Positions 61,182-64,000 of a stretch of 64,000 nucleotides of DNA are shown piece after piece. Position 1 is the stretch's first letter. Every line of letters starts with the position of its first letter. Origin of the DNA: Dyadobacter beijingensis DSM 21582 (lineage in GTDB: Bacteria > Bacteroidota > Bacteroidia > Cytophagales > Spirosomataceae); NCBI RefSeq assembly GCF_000382205.1, contig NZ_KB907786.1, positions 558,001-622,000 of the forward strand, written 5' to 3'. Below the pieces are notes generated by a model. The model did no database searches, was not told where the DNA came from, and saw only the letters and a program-made list of their open reading frames with translations. The translations under genes and the position numbers were made by a program.

Positions 61182-62015
61182 TCAGATATGATCAACGAAA
61201 GTATTCTCCTTTTTGCGGAAATAGATCAGCGACATGATCAGTATAATCAATGAAATGGCCGCGGTGGAATACAGGCTATCCGGATTGAAATATGCTTTAT
61301 CTCCCAGGAGACACCAGCGGAAACCGTCGATGATCCCAACGAGCGGGTTCAGATTGTAATATTTCTCAAACCATGTGCCTTGTGCCAGCGTGCTGCTGTA
61401 CGCAACCGGGCATGCATACATCCCTACTTGAACCATGAACGGAATTAACTGACCAATATCGCGGAAGCGCACATTCAGCACCGCAAAAAACAGGCCAAAA
61501 CCCATTGATGTAATAAATGTAAGTAAAATGAAGCAAGGAAGAAACACGATTTGCCAGCTGATAGGGTGCTGGAAGAATGCCGTCAGGACGAGAAAGATGA
61601 CAAAAGTGATCAAAAAGTCGACAAAACCCACGGCGATCGAGCTCAGCGGCATAAGCAGCCTCGGGAAGTAAACCTTTGAAACCAGGTTGGAATTGATCAG
61701 GATACTGTTGCTGATCTGGGTAAATGTGTTGGCAAAAAAGGTCCAGATCGTCAATCCGCTCAAAACCATCAGCGGGTAGGGAACGCCCGGGTCGCTTTTG
61801 ATCTTGGCCAGGTAGCTGAACACGAATACCATGACGATCATCGTCATGAGCGGGCGCAATACGCTCCACGCCACGCCCAGGAGCGTTTGTTTATAACGAA
61901 CGGAAATGTCCCGTTTCGAGAGTATCCAGAGTAATTGACGGTTCAGCCAGAGGTCTTTCCAGTAATCTTTTTCAGAACCACCGGCCTTGATCGTAATAGA
62001 GTGTTGAGTTGCCAT
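61182..62015 (-). CDS. wzm: Polysaccharide ABC transporter permease
   Basis: A 277-aa ABC-2 type permease with six membrane segments. DLWLNRQLLWILSKRDISVRYKQTLLGVAWSVLRPL (~20-55) is the characteristic cytoplasmic start of Wzm/TagG/KpsM proteins, followed by IKSDPGVPYPLMVLSGLTIWTFFANTF, NSILINSNLVSKVYFPRLLMPLS and VGMYACPVAYSSTLAQGTWFEKYYNLNPLVGIIDGFR. It forms the channel through which lipid-linked glycan crosses the inner membrane, together with the Wzt-like ATPase. It follows the chain-length gene by 2 bases. Confidence 0.94.
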   Translation of the reverse strand: MATQHSITIKAGGSEKDYWKDLWLNRQLLWILSKRDISVRYKQTLLGVAWSVLRPLMTMIVMVFVFSYLAKIKSDPGVPYPLMVLSGLTIWTFFANTFTQISNSILINSNLVSKVYFPRLLMPLSSIAVGFVDFLITFVIFLVLTAFFQHPISWQIVFLPCFILLTFITSMGFGLFFAVLNVRFRDIGQLIPFMVQVGMYACPVAYSSTLAQGTWFEKYYNLNPLVGIIDGFRWCLLGDKAYFNPDSLYSTAAISLIILIMSLIYFRKKENTFVDHI

Positions 62016-62017
62016 GA

Positions 62018-63115
62018 TTATGCCGTTACTACCTCCTTGCGTACAGTGGTGGTAGGGGTAGTGGGTGTCGAGAACACGGTTCTGAAATAAGTCAGGATCA
62101 GCGCGATCATCAAACCTGCCAGCGCACCGATTTTTGCATTCCGTTTGTCCTCATACTTCACGTCCAGCGGGACTTTGATACCTTCGATTTCCGTGAAAAG
62201 CGGGGCTTCCTTGACGAGGGAAACGCGCATTTTTTCGGCATTGGCCATTGCCTCGTAGTACAGCTGTTGCAGGAAGGACGATTTCCGTTCCATACTGGTA
62301 GCCGATACTTTGGCTTCCGGCATCATGATCTGGGCGCTGTAATCGAGCTGTCGGGCCAGTTTATGTTCTGCGATACCCAATACCGACGCCAGGGAATCGG
62401 CGCGGCTCTGGAGCAGGCGAAGCGTCTTGCGCGTTTTCTGTGTCTGGTTTTCGGTATACATTTCTTCCACCGTTTCCAGCAGCGTGGTTACCCACATACC
62501 TGCAAGGTGCTCGTTCTCCATTTTGGTGGAAATCTGCGTAAATGACGATTTCCGGTCGAGCGATGCAATCTCTGTTGCCTCGGCGGCACGCTTCACGATC
62601 GAGTTCAGGTTAATGCGTGCGTTGAGGTCCATTTTCTTCACGTCGTTGGTCTCGAAATGGAATTTCTGCAAATCCGGGTAATCGGCCCAGTCGGAAGTTT
62701 TGATACCGCTGGAATCGATATAGAAGTTGGCGAAGATCTGTTTTTTGCCGTTGATCTCCACTTCTTTCATGAGGTTACGCTCCAATACGGGGCGTGATTT
62801 CACGAAGTAGAAGAAGTTTTCTCCAGTAAAAATGTTTGCATCCGGCTGTGCCCCGAGACCCAGCAGGCCCGCCACGTCGCCAAAGCCCGAGCTGGCACCT
62901 GCCGCACCGAGGTTGAACACGACGGTCGCTTCGTAGGTAGGCGGCTTGTTCTGGTAAGTATCCATGCCGTAACCGATGCCGAAGCCGACCACCGGCAGCA
63001 GCAAAAGCCACGGCCAGTTGCGGATCAATGCATTTTTGACTACCAGTACTTTCTCTACGACATCCTGTGGGGATAGTTCGTCGTCCGGAATTTGATGTGT
63101 GTTCGCTGTCGCCAT
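62018..63115 (-). CDS. Polysaccharide co-polymerase/chain-length determinant (Wzz-like)
   Basis: A 365-aa inner-membrane protein with a membrane helix near each end: ALIRNWPWLLLLPVVGFGIGYG (~31-52) and KIGALAGLMIALILTYFRTVF (~327-347). A periplasmic domain lies between, with PPTYEATVVFNLG after the first helix and a long helical, coiled-coil-like region (MYTENQTQKTRKTLRLLQSRADSLASVLG). No kinase domain (unlike Wzc) is present. Such PCP proteins set polymer length. It follows the SLBB channel gene by 2 bases. Confidence 0.85.
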   Translation of the reverse strand: MATANTHQIPDDELSPQDVVEKVLVVKNALIRNWPWLLLLPVVGFGIGYGMDTYQNKPPTYEATVVFNLGAAGASSGFGDVAGLLGLGAQPDANIFTGENFFYFVKSRPVLERNLMKEVEINGKKQIFANFYIDSSGIKTSDWADYPDLQKFHFETNDVKKMDLNARINLNSIVKRAAEATEIASLDRKSSFTQISTKMENEHLAGMWVTTLLETVEEMYTENQTQKTRKTLRLLQSRADSLASVLGIAEHKLARQLDYSAQIMMPEAKVSATSMERKSSFLQQLYYEAMANAEKMRVSLVKEAPLFTEIEGIKVPLDVKYEDKRNAKIGALAGLMIALILTYFRTVFSTPTTPTTTVRKEVVTA

Positions 63116-63117
63116 GA

Positions 63118-64000
63118 TTATCTGATGGTTCGGAATGCCAATACTGTTACGATAAGTCCCATGATCGAGCTCAACAAGGTTGTAGCGGTCGAAATGGTTT
63201 GCTGCGTGTTAAGCGCAGGAGCGGCCCGTGTCGGAACGAAAATCTCCGATCCCGGCTGCACTTTCGGGTACACATTGAAGAACAGGAATCTGCGTGTGCG
63301 GTCGATATTTCCGTTTGGATATTTGATGTAAGAGCTCTTTCTGAGCGATTGCACGGTAAAGCCACCCGATTGTGAAATATAATCCGAGAAGTTCATGCCC
63401 TTACCGTATTTCACGGTTGTCGGATAAAGTACCGAACCGGTCACCTGAACTGTTTCGAGGCGTTTCGGAATGCGGATAATGTCTCCTTCCTGCACCACCA
63501 GGTCTTCGAATGAGCCCGGGTTTTTCAGGATGTTTTTCAGCACGATACCAATTTTTTCTTCCTTCACATTAGGCAGATCGCCGGTCAGCGTGCCTTGTTT
63601 AATGCTTTTCTCCGTCTGCTGAACTTGCTCGTAGTTCACGGCCTCGTCGAGGTTTTTCACGATTGTGCGGCGCAGTAGGGTTGCACCTTCCGGGTATGCC
63701 AGCTCCGTGAGGCCGCCGGATCTTTTGATAATGTCGCTGATCTTATCGTTTTTATTAATAATGGTGTACGGGCCGGTCACGAGCACTTCGCCTTCCACGA
63801 ATACCGTTTGCTGCTCCACGTAATTAGGCGACTTACGAACGATCACCTGGTCGAACGGGAACAGTACGAAATTGGTCGCTTTCGCATTCAGTGACAGGTC
63901 GCGGCTTACATTGAATTTATAAACCTCCGAAATCTGCGCATTCGCCGCACCGGCTACCGAATTCCTTTTTCTTCTTACCACCTCGATTTCCGACGTATAA
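63118..64000 (-). CDS. SLBB-domain polysaccharide export protein, C-terminal part (cut by the right edge)
   Basis: The frame runs in from the right edge, so the start and signal peptide are missing; a GTG at 63979-63981 is internal. About 294 residues are visible. FVEGEVLVTGPYTIINKNDKISDIIKRSGG and VQVTGSVLYPTTVKYGKGMNFSDYISQSGG are two SLBB (soluble ligand-binding beta-grasp) repeats, as in Wza-like outer-membrane channels. NLDEAVNYEQVQQTEKSIK lies between. A terminal membrane helix (TTLLSSIMGLIVTVLAF) ends the chain, an unusual inner- or outer-membrane anchor seen in Bacteroidota members. It begins the leftward locus for what is visible; its promoter is outside the window. Confidence 0.9.
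   Translation of the reverse strand, partial: YTSEIEVVRRKRNSVAGAANAQISEVYKFNVSRDLSLNAKATNFVLFPFDQVIVRKSPNYVEQQTVFVEGEVLVTGPYTIINKNDKISDIIKRSGGLTELAYPEGATLLRRTIVKNLDEAVNYEQVQQTEKSIKQGTLTGDLPNVKEEKIGIVLKNILKNPGSFEDLVVQEGDIIRIPKRLETVQVTGSVLYPTTVKYGKGMNFSDYISQSGGFTVQSLRKSSYIKYPNGNIDRTRRFLFFNVYPKVQPGSEIFVPTRAAPALNTQQTISTATTLLSSIMGLIVTVLAFRTIR

Overview
The window looks like chromosome of a Bacteroidota species of the Cytophagales, most likely Dyadobacter or a close relative. The pointers are a type IX secretion (T9SS) C-terminal sorting domain, several promoters with the Bacteroidota -7 box TAnnTTTG, an ECF sigma factor paired with a membrane-spanning partner, weak ribosome binding sites, and gene families typical of this group (WbqC, ThuA, CocE, SxtJ and DUF5989 proteins). 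The genus is inferred from overall protein character; no 16S rRNA is present. I see no insertion sequence, prophage or CRISPR array.

Layout. 0-4.3 kb: housekeeping metabolism (partial galK, a D-2-hydroxyacid dehydrogenase, a HEAT-like protein, fumC, a nagB-like gene). 4.3-4.8 kb: a decayed toxin-antitoxin pair. 4.9-7.6 kb: a cobalamin riboswitch followed by metE. 7.8-13.1 kb: a thioesterase, then a carbamoyltransferase module (SGNH protein, NodU/SxtI-type carbamoyltransferase, second SGNH protein, DUF5989 and SxtJ-like membrane proteins). 13.2-17.7 kb: Ppx/GppA phosphatase, an ECF sigma factor with a probable dual-membrane-spanning anti-sigma partner, a PepSY-like lipoprotein and an Lrp-type regulator. 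17.8-21.8 kb: metH, whose promoter carries a perfect palindrome beside the divergent Lrp gene. 21.9-31.5 kb: a SnoaL-like secreted protein, a NupC transporter, a BrkB/YihY protein, SppA, SixA, XerD, AroQ and an M14 peptidase. 31.75 kb: tRNA-Glu(TTC). 32-43 kb: a T9SS-secreted protein, HicAB, a metallo-beta-lactamase-fold hydrolase, and a CocE, ThuA and beta-helix/propeller cluster with a purple acid phosphatase-like enzyme. 43.3-48 kb: a broken Fic gene, a B12-binding radical SAM protein, nagA, a pentapeptide-repeat protein and thioredoxin. 48-64 kb: one long leftward surface-polysaccharide locus that runs off the right edge.

How the genes fit together. Two methionine synthases coexist: MetH needs cobalamin and MetE does not. 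The riboswitch in front of metE would shut it off when B12 is available, and the radical SAM protein at 43.7 kb is probably another B12 user. NagA and the NagB-like enzyme together give the route from GlcNAc-6-P to fructose-6-P, although the genes are 41 kb apart. The polysaccharide locus encodes the outer-membrane channel (SLBB), a chain-length regulator, Wzm/Wzt-type ABC export with a terminus-recognising Wzt C-domain, a sugar aminotransferase, an acyltransferase, several glycosyltransferases, a ligase/polymerase and an O-acyltransferase.

The items most worth following up are the SxtI/J/K-like carbamoyltransferase module, the envelope-spanning anti-sigma protein, the alternative-pairing stem-loop after metE, the metH operator, and the glycosyltransferase paralogue that has lost its DxD motif.
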